From Methylomarinum sp965277025 (GTDB taxonomy: Bacteria > Pseudomonadota > Gammaproteobacteria > Methylococcales > Methylomonadaceae), in assembly GCA_965277025.1 (NCBI GenBank), contig OZ255706.1, forward strand, positions 310,001-374,000: a stretch of DNA of 64,000 bases. The letters are read 5' to 3'. Under the pieces are notes generated by a model. That model worked only from the letters and a program-made list of their open reading frames with translations, searched no databases and was not told where the DNA came from. How positions within the stretch are numbered: position 1 is the first letter of the stretch; each line of letters opens with the position of its first letter. Position numbers and translations under genes: made by a program. This document shows positions 8,895-18,577 of this stretch, in pieces.

Positions 8895-10258
8895 TGGAAA
8901 AACTGAGTTGTTTCAAAGCCTATGATATTCGTGGCCAGCTTGGCTCTGAACTCAATGATGAAATAGCCTATCGCATCGGCCACGCAACCGGCCAGTACCT
9001 TGATGCTCAAAACATGGCTGTTGGCGGTGATATCCGCCTGACTTCCGAATCGCTAAAACAGGCTGTCGCCAATGGCTTGATGGATGCCGGAGTCAATGTC
9101 ATCGATATAGGCATGACCGGGACCGAGGAAATTTATTTTGCCGCCCAATATCTGGGTATTGACGGCGCTATCGAAATCACTGCCAGTCACAACCCGATGG
9201 ACTACAACGGCATGAAACTGGTTCGTCAAAGCGCCCGCCCGATCAGCGGCGATACCGGCCTGCGTGAAATCCAGAAACTGGCCGAGTCAGCTGACTTTAC
9301 AGAAGTCGATAAGAAAGGTTCTTTGTCTGAACAATCCATTCTGGAACCTTATGTCGATCACTTGCTGACCTACATCAATCCCGAAAATTTCAAACCGCTA
9401 AAACTGGTGGTCAATGCTGGTAATGGCGCAGCAGGGCATGTTATCGATGTGCTGGAAAAACAATTCCAAAAACTTAAAATCCCTGTCCAGTTCATCAAAA
9501 TTCATCACCAGCCCGATGGAACGTTCCCCCACGGCATCCCCAATCCATTATTGCCCGAATGCCGTCAGGATACCAACGATGCGGTTCTTGCATCAAACGC
9601 CGATATGGGCATCGCCTGGGACGGTGATTTTGATCGCTGTTTCTTGTTTGATGAAAAAGGCCAGTTTATCGAAGGCTATTATATTGTCGGACTGTTGGCC
9701 GAAGCATTTCTGAAAAAAAATCCTGGCAGCAAAATTATTCATGACCCCAGACTCAGCTGGAATACGATCGAAATGGTTAAAACAGCTGGTGGTATACCTG
9801 TACAGTCAAAAACAGGCCATGCATTCATCAAGGAACGGATGCGTAAAGAGGACGCTATTTATGGCGGAGAAATGAGTGCCCACCATTATTTTCGTGACTT
9901 TGCCTATTGCGATAGCGGCATGATACCTTGGCTGCTGGTCGCCGAATTGTTATCGATCAAAAACCAGCCACTGTCTGAACTGGTTGCACAGCGCATTGCC
10001 GCTTTTCCTTCTTCGGGTGAAATCAATTCCCGGCTGGATAATCCCAAAGACGCCATTCAAAGGGTTCGTCAATATTATGAAAAAGACGCTTTATCAATTG
10101 ATGAAACCGACGGCGTCAGCCTTGAATTCGAGCAATGGCGCTTTAATCTGCGTTCATCCAATACCGAACCCGTTGTCAGACTCAATGTCGAATCCCGTGC
10201 CAACCCACAATTAATGCAAGAGAAAACAAAGGAAATATTAGCTTTATTACGTCAATAA
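8894..10258 (+). CDS. manB: Phosphomannomutase/phosphoglucomutase
   Basis: 454 residues, the size of enterobacterial CpsG/ManB (about 456). The start MEKLSCFKAYDIRGQLG is close to that family. The catalytic phosphoserine loop is ITASHNPMDYNG, the metal-binding loop is AWDGDFDRCFLFD, and the sugar loop is YGGEMSAHHYFRDF. The C-terminal phosphate site RSSNTEPVVRLN is present. It converts mannose-6-phosphate to mannose-1-phosphate for GDP-mannose and polysaccharide synthesis, and may also act on glucose phosphates. It is the last gene of the metH run. No clear terminator follows. Confidence 0.9.
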   Translation: MEKLSCFKAYDIRGQLGSELNDEIAYRIGHATGQYLDAQNMAVGGDIRLTSESLKQAVANGLMDAGVNVIDIGMTGTEEIYFAAQYLGIDGAIEITASHNPMDYNGMKLVRQSARPISGDTGLREIQKLAESADFTEVDKKGSLSEQSILEPYVDHLLTYINPENFKPLKLVVNAGNGAAGHVIDVLEKQFQKLKIPVQFIKIHHQPDGTFPHGIPNPLLPECRQDTNDAVLASNADMGIAWDGDFDRCFLFDEKGQFIEGYYIVGLLAEAFLKKNPGSKIIHDPRLSWNTIEMVKTAGGIPVQSKTGHAFIKERMRKEDAIYGGEMSAHHYFRDFAYCDSGMIPWLLVAELLSIKNQPLSELVAQRIAAFPSSGEINSRLDNPKDAIQRVRQYYEKDALSIDETDGVSLEFEQWRFNLRSSNTEPVVRLNVESRANPQLMQEKTKEILALLRQ

Positions 10259-10469
10259 AAAGTTTTCACGTCTTGCTTGGAAGACTGTCTGATTGAAGTT
10301 GAAAGCTGGACATCCATACCTAACGCATTTGATCTCATCGCGCACACGCAGAAGCATCGCTGCCCATTAAGTTAAATCTATTTAAATCATTAACTTGTCT
10401 AGCGCAGGAGCATGGGCACGATGAATAAGATGAGTGGTTAGTTGATGGCCTTCAGGGAGGTGTTTGAAA

Positions 10470-10895
10470 TTATTTTTCGGCCTTTTTTTCCTTTTCTTCT
10501 TTTGCTTTTTCCTCAGATTCCATGATGATCGCAGCAAAACAGTTCATTACGCTTTCGGTATAATTAGCATGCGCTTCAGATAATTCTTTTGGCGAGCCAA
10601 AGTCTTGTCGTAACTCTTCCAATGTTTTCTTTGGATCCTCTGTTTTCGTCACATTCAGCATTTTCGCATAATTTCTGTATGCCTTTAAGCGATACGGATC
10701 ATAGTTAAAAATTCCAGGCATTTTTTCTGTTGATAAATCAACAATGCACTCGGTCATATACTGGGGATCAATGTGATAATCAGCTACGTCTCTTTCTGTT
10801 TTCATTCTTTCCAACACTGCTTGCTCATACTGCTGTTTATCACTACAAGCTGTTAAAAAAACGACAATTCCACACAACATTAAAATATTTTTCAT
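10470..10895 (-). CDS. Small lipoprotein of unknown function
   Basis: ATG at 10895 (MKNILMLCGIVVFLTACSDKQ) follows an AGAGAGGA site and gives a clean lipoprotein signal with lipobox LTAC; the longer frame to 10919 would spoil it. The mature protein is about 124 residues, ends in a highly charged run of E and K, and holds a stretch (SEAHANYTESVMNCFAAIIM) with a second cysteine. No family is recognised. It is probably periplasmic and membrane-anchored. It stands alone between manB and the acyltransferase. Confidence 0.7.
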   Translation of the reverse strand: MKNILMLCGIVVFLTACSDKQQYEQAVLERMKTERDVADYHIDPQYMTECIVDLSTEKMPGIFNYDPYRLKAYRNYAKMLNVTKTEDPKKTLEELRQDFGSPKELSEAHANYTESVMNCFAAIIMESEEKAKEEKEKKAEK

Positions 10896-10963
10896 ATTCC
10901 TCTCTAACTCACTAAACAATTGCAGCTATTTCATTTTTTATGAAAAGTGCCAAAACTTTCTCA

Positions 10964-11710
10964 TCAATGACTAATTTCCTTCATGGCGTGCTCAATCCAC
11001 TCAGCAGCCTTTGCATTAATTTCCTTGGCCTTCAGACCTTCCACAGTAATTATCGGTCCAATTTTCATTTTTATTTTACCCGGATATTTAAGAAAACTGT
11101 TCCGCGGCCAATATTCTCCGGCATTGTGGGCAATGGGCAATACGGGATAACCAGATTTATGCGCCAGCATGGCGCCTCCAGCATTGAATTTTTTATTCTC
11201 ACCCGGTGCTGCTCTAGTGCCTTCAGGAAACACAATAACGAAAAAACCCTCTTTCAAGCGCTGGGTTCCTAATTCAATCAAGCGCTTTAATGCTTCCCGC
11301 TGGTTATTTCTATCGATAGCGATTGGTTTTAATGTTGCCAATGCCCAGCCACCAATTGGTATCCAGGTTAATGATTTTTTCAGCACCGATATTTGCTTTG
11401 GTAAAATCAAACGTAATGCGACAGTTTCCCACGCCGATTGATGTTTACACAAAACCACACACGGTCTATCTTTGCTTACATTTTCCAGACCTTCCACTTC
11501 ATATGTCAAATTACAGGTCAGCTTTAACACGCCCAGCAACCATTTCACCCAGATGACAGACAGTTTATAACGAACTTCAAATGGCAATAGTATTGCTAAT
11601 AATATGATTGGCCCAAAAACCAATGTAGAAATAACAATATACAAAAAGAACAAACTGGACCCTAAATAGACTCGAAAACTATTCCTGATTGCTTCCTTTT
11701 CATCTGTCAT
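10964..11710 (-). CDS. plsC: 1-acyl-sn-glycerol-3-phosphate acyltransferase
   Basis: 248 residues. An N-terminal membrane span (about 18-43) precedes the acyltransferase motif CKHQSAWET (H90...E95, a variant of HX4D with E for D) and FPEGTRAAPG, the glycerolipid acyltransferase motifs I and III. It acylates lysophosphatidate at the inner membrane. In many gammaproteobacteria plsC lies beside glyQ-glyS-gmhB. Here it is beside glyS but separated from it by 550 nt that hold a MITE-like element, and gmhB is absent. Confidence 0.88.
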   Translation of the reverse strand: MTDEKEAIRNSFRVYLGSSLFFLYIVISTLVFGPIILLAILLPFEVRYKLSVIWVKWLLGVLKLTCNLTYEVEGLENVSKDRPCVVLCKHQSAWETVALRLILPKQISVLKKSLTWIPIGGWALATLKPIAIDRNNQREALKRLIELGTQRLKEGFFVIVFPEGTRAAPGENKKFNAGGAMLAHKSGYPVLPIAHNAGEYWPRNSFLKYPGKIKMKIGPIITVEGLKAKEINAKAAEWIEHAMKEISH

Positions 11711-11785
11711 CTTAATTTTACCCTGAAATTTTACATTTTTTTATGTTGTTCATTCTTGAGTGTCGCTTAATTTTATTGATTCTAA

Positions 11786-12050
11786 TGAATCACTGATGTT
11801 ACGCATAAGTAATCGACCCCAGGTTAATTGAATGAGGAGAAATTTCCACACAGAGGATAATCGTCACTCGACTACAATAAATTAGAGTGTCTGGTAGGGC
11901 GGTTTTACGCCAAAACCGCCATAAAGCGGTAAGAAACACTCCCTCCTTAAATCGGTGGATTGCCTGACGGCGAATCCACCCTGGCATGAAAAGTTATTTA
12001 TTCGTAAACGCAATCAATTTTCCAGTTCAATGCGTAACATCAGTGAATCA
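11786..12050. mobile_element. MITE-like element, 265 bp, with 21-bp terminal inverted repeats
   Basis: Left end 11786-11806 and right end 12030-12050 are inverted repeats matching at 20 of 21 positions, with a core of TCACTGATGTTACGCAT. The interior has no gene but contains two strong hairpins, one built on GGCGGTTTT/AAAACCGCC (near 11900) and one on GGTGGATT/AATCCACC (near 11955). A clear flanking target duplication was not found. The layout fits a non-autonomous transposon; the partner transposase is not in this window. The remaining plsC-glyS spacer (12051-12260) holds an AAACCCAT/ATGGGTTT hairpin near 12091-12128 and nothing else I can name. Confidence 0.65.
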
Positions 12051-12260
12051 CTTACGCACCATCAGTGTGCAGGATGGCTAGAGACGACAGCCAAAACCCA
12101 TCGCAATGTTGACATTTTTATAATGGGTTTCACTGCGTTCTCGGTGCGCACTTATTACTCTACCTTTTGCATCCATGCAGTCGTATCCATCCTATATGCT
12201 GATCAATGGGACATATTAACTTAAGTCATTGTATTTTCGGTACAAGAATTGTATAGATAC

Positions 12261-14330
12261 TTATGATACCTTAAGTTTTGAAATATCCGAGATTTGCAAA
12301 AACTGTTGCGATATTTGTTTAAGCAATGCCAATCTACTTTTCCGTAAGGCTTCATCTTCAGTATTAACCATGACATGATCAAAAAAATTATCGACTGAAG
12401 TCTTCAAACGAGCCAGACTCGATAAAGCTTGTGTATATTCTTTATTATTCAACAAAGGTTCAATTTCTTTCGATGTTGACAATGCCTCGGCCAGCAATGC
12501 TTTTTCCTCATCCTGCTGTAAGCCCCCGATTTTATCAGGAATTTCATCGGTTGATTTTTTCAGGATGTTATTGATTCGTTTGTTTGCTGCAGCAAGACTT
12601 TCTGCTTCTGGCACTTTCTTAAATGCCTTTACAGCTTGAAGGCGCATCATAAAGTCTCCTGGATAGCTTGGTCTTACCGCCATAACTGATTCAAACTCAT
12701 CAATTTTATAACCTTGATCCAAACAATAGCCTTTTAATCGCTCATATATAAAATCCACAATTAACTGCCTGGTCTTTAATTTATCATATTCATGACTTAA
12801 CTGTGCTAATGCAACATCGACCAAATCAACAATATCTAATGACAGTTTTCCTTCGATAATAATTCTTAGAATTCCAATCGCTGCTCTTCTTAATGCATAT
12901 GGATCTTTATCACCTGTTGGAACCAGTCCCACACTAAAAATACCACAGAGCGTATCGATCTTTTCCGCAATGGCCAGAATTTTACCCGTTTCCCGCATCG
13001 GAATTTGACTACCCGCTTGTTTCGGGTAGTATTGCTCTTCCAAGGCCCAGGCAACATCATCTGGCTCACCATCTTCCAAGGCATAATAACGCCCCATAAT
13101 GCCTTGCAAGCTGGCAAATTCTCCAACCATCTCCGTCAATAGATCTGCTTTTGCCAATTGCGCTGCTCGTTTGACAAATTCACCATTGGCCTGCAATTGT
13201 ATTGCAATATGAGTTGCAACAAATTCAACACGCTCAGTTTTGTCCGCTAATGTTCCCAGCTTTTGTTGGAAAACAATGTTTTTCAATAGTGGTATTTTTT
13301 CTTCCAGTTTTTCTTTTCTATCCTGTTTCCAGAAAAATTCAGCATCTGCCAATCGTGGCGCGATAACCCGTTCATTTCCAAGCTTTATTGATTCAGGCCG
13401 TGTACTTTCAATATTGCTGAATGTAATGAAATATGGAATTAATTTATTTTTTTTATCTTTTACCGGGAAATATTTTTGATTTGTTTGCATGGTAGTGACC
13501 AACACTTCCATCGGCAAATTCAAATATTTCTCATCAAAGGCCCCAAGTATTGGGACTGGCCACTCATTAATCGCGGCAATTTCTTCCAGCAAACCTTCTG
13601 TAATAATTGCTTCGGCATCCACTGTTTCAGCCGCAGAAATTGCTTCACGCCGAATTGATTGTTTTCTTTCATCGATATCAACAACCACCTTTCCTTGCTG
13701 ATTCAATATCGTCACATAATCTTTGGGCTGCGGAATTTTGAATTTTTTCAAGGCATGGAAGCGATGTCCAATAGTTTCATTTCCAGCTTTCAAGCCTAAA
13801 ATTTCTGCATCTACTATGTCGTTACCATAGATAAGAACTACCCAATGGACTGGACGTACAAACTCTACAGAACTGCTCCCCCATCGCATTCTTTTTGCAA
13901 TGGGCAATAACTTAATGCTGTTATTGACAATTTCCCCTATAATTTCCGTGATTTTTTTTCCTTGTGCATGTTGACTTAATCCCAGCCATTCTCCTTTTTC
14001 TGTTTTTAACCGAGATAATTGCTCTACCCCCACCCCACAACTTGCCGCAAACCCTAACGCTGCCTTGGTAGGTTTTCCATCATTATCAAATGCAGCTTTA
14101 ATAGACGGACCTCGTCTTTCAATGATTTGGTCGGGTTGTGCTTCGTCCAGATTCTCAATCAGCACGGCTAGCCGCCTGGGAGTTGCGAAATTTGTAATGC
14201 TCTCGTAATTAATTTTCTTTTTATTCAATGCATTGGCAATATTTTCCGCTAACGATTCACTTAGTCGTTTTAATGTCTTAGGCGGTAATTCTTCACATCC
14301 TATTTCTAACAGTAGATCTTGTTTTTTCAT
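12261..14330 (-). CDS. glyS: Glycyl-tRNA synthetase beta subunit
   Basis: 689 residues, the same length as E. coli GlyS, with the family start LLLEIGCEELPPKTLKRL and conserved blocks RRGPSIKAAF, ALGFAASCGV, MRWG and the C-terminal anticodon-binding region (FFDHVMVNTEDEALRKSRL). With GlyQ it forms the alpha2-beta2 enzyme that charges tRNA-Gly. The start overlaps the glyQ stop by one base, so the pair is one transcriptional unit on the minus strand. Confidence 0.96.
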   Translation of the reverse strand: MKKQDLLLEIGCEELPPKTLKRLSESLAENIANALNKKKINYESITNFATPRRLAVLIENLDEAQPDQIIERRGPSIKAAFDNDGKPTKAALGFAASCGVGVEQLSRLKTEKGEWLGLSQHAQGKKITEIIGEIVNNSIKLLPIAKRMRWGSSSVEFVRPVHWVVLIYGNDIVDAEILGLKAGNETIGHRFHALKKFKIPQPKDYVTILNQQGKVVVDIDERKQSIRREAISAAETVDAEAIITEGLLEEIAAINEWPVPILGAFDEKYLNLPMEVLVTTMQTNQKYFPVKDKKNKLIPYFITFSNIESTRPESIKLGNERVIAPRLADAEFFWKQDRKEKLEEKIPLLKNIVFQQKLGTLADKTERVEFVATHIAIQLQANGEFVKRAAQLAKADLLTEMVGEFASLQGIMGRYYALEDGEPDDVAWALEEQYYPKQAGSQIPMRETGKILAIAEKIDTLCGIFSVGLVPTGDKDPYALRRAAIGILRIIIEGKLSLDIVDLVDVALAQLSHEYDKLKTRQLIVDFIYERLKGYCLDQGYKIDEFESVMAVRPSYPGDFMMRLQAVKAFKKVPEAESLAAANKRINNILKKSTDEIPDKIGGLQQDEEKALLAEALSTSKEIEPLLNNKEYTQALSSLARLKTSVDNFFDHVMVNTEDEALRKSRLALLKQISQQFLQISDISKLKVS

Positions 14331-15256
14331 TACGCGATCTCATCCTGATTGTGTAATTGTGGAAAACCTAGCTTTTCGCGGGCACTATAATATGATTCAG
14401 CAACCGACTTTGCCATATTTCGGACTCGTAAGATATATCGCTGTCTTTCCGTTACCGATATAGCATGCCGAGCATCCAGCAAATTAAAGGTATGCGATGC
14501 TTTCAGCACCATTTCATATGCTGGAAGCGGCAAATTTTGTTCGATTAACTTGTTACACTCGTTTTCATAGACATCAAAACTCTGAAACATATACTCTATA
14601 TTGGCATGCTCAAAATTAAATGCTGACATTTCAACTTCATTTTGATGATAGACGTCACCATAAGTCACATTGCCCTGAGGGCCTTTTGCCCAGACCAAAT
14701 CAAATACGCTTTCTACACCTTGAATGTACATGGCAATGCGTTCCAATCCATAGGTCAGCTCACCAGTAACAGGTTTGCATTCTAGCCCACCTACTTGCTG
14801 GAAATAAGTAAATTGTGAAACTTCCATTCCATTCAACCAAACTTCCCATCCCAAGCCCCATGCGCCTAAGGTTGGCGATTCCCAATTGTCTTCGACAAAG
14901 CGTACATCGTGTTCCAGCAAATCTAGTCCCAAGTAGCGTAAAGAACCCAGATATAATTCCTGTATCTCTAATGGAGAGGGTTTCAATATCACCTGAAACT
15001 GATAATAATGCTGAAGGCGCATTGGATTTTCACCATAGCGTCCATCTGTTGGTCTACGCGATGGTTGCACATATGCAGTATTCCATGGCTCCGGGCCAAT
15101 GGCTCTTAAAAACGTAGCCGGGTGAAAAGTCCCCGCCCCAACTTCCTGGTCTAATGGTTGTAGCAACACGCACCCTTTATTTGCCCAATATTCTTGTAAA
15201 GCAAATATAAGTCCTTGAAATGTTGATAAATCGTGCTTCGTATTTTCCACGGCCAT
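14330..15256 (-). CDS. glyQ: Glycyl-tRNA synthetase alpha subunit
   Basis: 308 residues from ATG at 15256; the frame extends four codons further to a TTG, but the ATG fits the family N-terminus. The catalytic class II core is visible in FQGLIFALQEYWANKGC, EVGAGTFHPATFLRAIGPEPW and YVQPSRRPTDGRYGENPMRLQHYYQFQVI (shown in parts). It catalyses glycine activation for tRNA-Gly. The IS66 element inserted 69 nt upstream leaves a native TTGAGA-17-TTTAAA-like promoter between the insertion and the start, so expression may be unaffected. Confidence 0.95.
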   Translation of the reverse strand: MAVENTKHDLSTFQGLIFALQEYWANKGCVLLQPLDQEVGAGTFHPATFLRAIGPEPWNTAYVQPSRRPTDGRYGENPMRLQHYYQFQVILKPSPLEIQELYLGSLRYLGLDLLEHDVRFVEDNWESPTLGAWGLGWEVWLNGMEVSQFTYFQQVGGLECKPVTGELTYGLERIAMYIQGVESVFDLVWAKGPQGNVTYGDVYHQNEVEMSAFNFEHANIEYMFQSFDVYENECNKLIEQNLPLPAYEMVLKASHTFNLLDARHAISVTERQRYILRVRNMAKSVAESYYSAREKLGFPQLHNQDEIA

Positions 15257-15332
15257 CACTTCGTTCAAAAAATCACTATTTTAAATCAATTCACAATTTG
15301 CTTCTCAATTTTCTCTTATATCCTTATTTCAG

Positions 15333-17040
15333 GTAACTACTCAGCGTATTTTACCAAAAGCATCAGGTCACTGAGTAAATTCCGGTAATTTCCCCTTAAA
15401 TACCAGTACCAACGCTTCAGAGGCACTGACATGATGTTTACGACAAGTGGATAGATATCCCCGAATACGGCAGAAGGTGATGGCACCCTGCTCACTCCTG
15501 AAACACCCCGATATTTTTTGCTGCACCCTGGTCATGCGGATATCATTCTCACCGGGATTATTAGTAAATGGCACATCTATTTCTCTCATAAAGCGTAAGA
15601 CATCATCCTGGTAATTGATCAGCCGTTCCAGTAAGTTTCTGGATTTACTGCGCTTGAGGCGCCCACGTTTGGGTTTACCGGGCAACGGGGTTGGTGGCGG
15701 ACATTCAATTTGTGCTTTCTCTAATAAATCTCGATATCGTCGTCGATAACAGGCCGCTTTTCTTGCTTCAAGCTTCCCCCCGGCATCATCGACGACCTGA
15801 TTGATCTTTTTTAACCGGGTTTCCATTTCTTTGGCCCACTGCTGTCCATCCTGCTCCCGGGCACGGGTCAGTTCACGCAGATGATGCGCATTGCACAAGG
15901 CATGAGTGAAGGGGGACTTGTAGTAAGGCTTCCAGTGATCGTGGCATAAAATGCCATGAAAGTCAGGCAGGATGCCAATGACATCCACCGCTTCCTTGCC
16001 CCGTTTTACATGGGGAAAATAATGTGTCCATAAATCATTAGAAGCACAATGCAACCAGTACCTGGCGCCATTGATGTTAATGCCCGTTTCATCGGCATGT
16101 ACAACAGAAGCTGCCGCCAGTCTTTGCTTGCAAATCGGCTCAAAGGATGCCAGCTTCTCAAAGGCTGGTTGATTGAAATTAACCAGCGAACCTTCACTGA
16201 TGGGGATCTGTAATTGACCGGAAAAATAATCCTTGATGCGCTGGCAGGGCAATAATTGGTACTGCGAAAGATACACGGCGTGCGCCTTGAGTTGGTCACC
16301 ATATTGCACGGCTTTTGTTACGCCCTCGGGAAAAGGAGCAACAAACCGACGACCTTGTTCATCGATAAGCCTTTGCGCACGATATTCCGTCACAATCCGT
16401 GAAATATCAATATCAAATACCTGCCGGGTTTCAAGGCCATCTGCCGTGTAGCTTCCGGCTGGCAAGGTACGGCGATCAATCTTGATGGAGATAACGTCAT
16501 CGGGATCATCGACTTTAACCAGCGTGGTGCCAATATGCCCTTTCTGTCCACCACCTGGTTTTTTTGATCCAGCCCGTGCTTTCCTTTTACGATCAGGATC
16601 ACTTGATGGCGGCCTGGAACTGTTACTGCTGTTAAGTCCGAGCCGATGCATCAGGAGCGTGACCAGCAACAACAATATCTCCAGCGAAGACCGCAGCGCC
16701 GGAGATAAATCGGCTTCATCTTCAATCAGCTGCCGGGCATGGGTAATGGCAGCCTCTACATCAATGGAATCAATCTTCAATGAAACGGCCTGTGGGTTTA
16801 AGTACAGGACTCTTGTCTCATGGCTTTTGAAATACGAATTTTTGCCTCTGTGTTGCCCGTCATCGTATTTTAGAAATGCACGGCAGCAGGGCTATCGGGC
16901 ATTGCTTATAAGGCAACACGCCTCAACTAACGCAGGCTAATACAGTAAACCTCTTGCGCCAGGTGTTGCCGTCAGAAAATCAAAAATAACGCTAAAATCG
17001 TGTCAAGCAGTTTTTTTACTTATTTACGCTGAGTAGTTAC
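15333..17040 (-). mobile_element. IS66-family insertion sequence, intact (copy 1), 1708 bp
   Basis: Perfect 16-bp inverted ends GTAACTACTCAGCGTA (15333-15348) and TACGCTGAGTAGTTAC (17025-17040) start with the GTAA typical of IS66. An exact 8-bp target duplication TATTTCAG flanks it (15325-15332 and 17041-17048), the size expected for the family. It has a single transposase ORF and a 245-nt non-coding end upstream of it. It has inserted between glyQ and pmoB. Confidence 0.95.
15368..16780 (-). CDS. IS66-family transposase (TnpC type)
   Basis: 470 residues. The N-terminal helix region is followed by SSNSSRPPSSDPDRKRK, the KPGGGQKGHIG zinc-binding/linker region, and the catalytic core with VVHADETGININGARYW, CHDHWKPYY and TNNPGENDIRMTRVQQKISG, the IS66 DDE features. 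The C-terminal IS66 tail (TFCRIRGYLSTCRKH) is intact. No separate tnpA/tnpB genes are present, so it belongs to the single-ORF group. A 3' piece of the same gene occurs at 54315-54676. Confidence 0.93.
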   Translation of the reverse strand: MKIDSIDVEAAITHARQLIEDEADLSPALRSSLEILLLLVTLLMHRLGLNSSNSSRPPSSDPDRKRKARAGSKKPGGGQKGHIGTTLVKVDDPDDVISIKIDRRTLPAGSYTADGLETRQVFDIDISRIVTEYRAQRLIDEQGRRFVAPFPEGVTKAVQYGDQLKAHAVYLSQYQLLPCQRIKDYFSGQLQIPISEGSLVNFNQPAFEKLASFEPICKQRLAAASVVHADETGININGARYWLHCASNDLWTHYFPHVKRGKEAVDVIGILPDFHGILCHDHWKPYYKSPFTHALCNAHHLRELTRAREQDGQQWAKEMETRLKKINQVVDDAGGKLEARKAACYRRRYRDLLEKAQIECPPPTPLPGKPKRGRLKRSKSRNLLERLINYQDDVLRFMREIDVPFTNNPGENDIRMTRVQQKISGCFRSEQGAITFCRIRGYLSTCRKHHVSASEALVLVFKGKLPEFTQ

Positions 17041-17168
17041 TATTTCAGCAACCTTTTTTCTGTAGCAATGATTTTCCAAATTAATTTGTTCTTAGCATAA
17101 CTAAAATTCAATCATTACGACAATAGCAAAACAGTGTCGCATTAACTTGATTTACACTTATTAATTGT

Positions 17169-17205
17169 AAAAAAAAGCCCCCACTACCTAAGTAGCGAGG
17201 GCTTT
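17169..17205 (-). terminator. Terminator of the pmoCAB operon
   Basis: On the minus strand AGCCCTCGCTAC-TTAG-GTAGTGGGGGCT forms a 12-bp stem with wobble pairs, followed by eight T. It ends 38 nt after the pmoB stop. Confidence 0.85.
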
Positions 17206-17243
17206 TCTCCCAATCTTAAAACTTACGCTTTAAGACTTTTTCA

Positions 17244-18488
17244 TTAGATGAAAGTTGGGATTAATGGAGCATCTACCATAACCATTTGACGGTTGCCTTC
17301 ATCATTGAAGAAGAACAGCAGACCAGCAAAACGGCTGTCTGGATCATAGATCAAGTCAGCTAAACGGTAAACTTCCCATGCAGCATCAGAAGCAGTTACG
17401 TTAACAGTTCTGGTTTCGCCTGGAGCCAGAGGGCTGTTGTCAGAAACAGTCAAACCTTCTTCAGCCAACAGGTCATCAGGATAGCCAGTTTCGTCTTCCA
17501 ATACATCTGGATCCAAGAAACGTACAGATGCAGTCATGAACTCACCCAAACGAACAGGACGATCACCATTGTTAGTGATGGTCAGAGTCATTTGCATTGC
17601 ACGACCTGGAACACGGTAAGTAGCATCTTCAACTTTCACTGCCACAGTTGGTTCTGGCATTTCAATTGGCTGAATACCACGAATCAAACCTGCTTGCAGT
17701 GGAGTAGTTACAGGGTATTTTTCGTTAGTTGAACCCATAGAGGCTGCAACGATAACTAAAATAGCAACACCCAAACCAGTTGCAACTTTTCTGTCAGTTG
17801 CAGTAATCAGAGTGTCGGCTTTACCACTGCTTACAGCGATATGACGTGGGATGAAAATTGGACGTTTAATCCAGAAGATCAACCAAGCCAAACCTAGTGC
17901 ATACCAGAAAGCATGCCAGAAATAAACGTTATCCAGTGCATAGTTTTCAAGGTCGATTGTTTCGCCAGTCAAAGTAGTAACTGGATTAACGAACTCGCCC
18001 ATAGAACCAGTAACAGTTACCCATTTACCTGGACCAATGATAGGACCACCACCTTGAACGTTCATCATTGTGTGAACATGCCAATCGCCAGGACGACGTG
18101 CTTTCAACAAGACTTTGAACTCATAGGTATTACCCAATTCCAAAGAAATTGAACGAGGCACTAACTGACCACCGACCCATGAACCTGCACGAATGAATAC
18201 AGGACCTGGAATACCAATGTTCAGGAATGATACTTCAGGCTTGTCAACTGTTTCAGGCCAACCAGCGAAAACGTGAAATTTACCAGAAATTGTCATCGTT
18301 TCGTTGATTGGAACCTCATCCTTCGACCAGCTCAGATCAAACCAGTGAATTGTCCGCATACGCATAAACGCAGCCTGTGACTTTTCACCGTGCGCAGATG
18401 CTGCAGGTGTGTAGAAGATCGCTGCCGTCATTGTTACCAGCAGTGCGACAAAGGATAGTTTAGCAACCTTGTCTTTTATTATTTTCAT
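17244..18488 (-). CDS. pmoB: Particulate methane monooxygenase subunit B
   Basis: 414 residues. The signal peptide ends at ...PAASA, leaving His33 (HGEKSQ) as the mature N-terminal residue, a copper ligand. The other ligands of the CuB site are in GDWHVHTMMN (H137 and H139), at the canonical numbering. Two cupredoxin-like periplasmic domains flank two membrane spans (about 183-201 and 233-251). It forms the periplasmic part of the pmoCAB trimer. GAGGAGGG lies just upstream of the ATG. The pmoA-pmoB spacer holds a TCTGAT/ATCAGA hairpin (18529-18545) and an ATTTCTCTAGAAAT palindrome before the ribosome site. Confidence 0.98.
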   Translation of the reverse strand: MKIIKDKVAKLSFVALLVTMTAAIFYTPAASAHGEKSQAAFMRMRTIHWFDLSWSKDEVPINETMTISGKFHVFAGWPETVDKPEVSFLNIGIPGPVFIRAGSWVGGQLVPRSISLELGNTYEFKVLLKARRPGDWHVHTMMNVQGGGPIIGPGKWVTVTGSMGEFVNPVTTLTGETIDLENYALDNVYFWHAFWYALGLAWLIFWIKRPIFIPRHIAVSSGKADTLITATDRKVATGLGVAILVIVAASMGSTNEKYPVTTPLQAGLIRGIQPIEMPEPTVAVKVEDATYRVPGRAMQMTLTITNNGDRPVRLGEFMTASVRFLDPDVLEDETGYPDDLLAEEGLTVSDNSPLAPGETRTVNVTASDAAWEVYRLADLIYDPDSRFAGLLFFFNDEGNRQMVMVDAPLIPTFI

Positions 18489-18577
18489 ATACCCTCCTCT
18501 ATTTCTAGAGAAATTAGTGTAAGAACTTTCTGATTTACTATCAGATTCCGTTATTAATTACTACTTATTATCTAATC

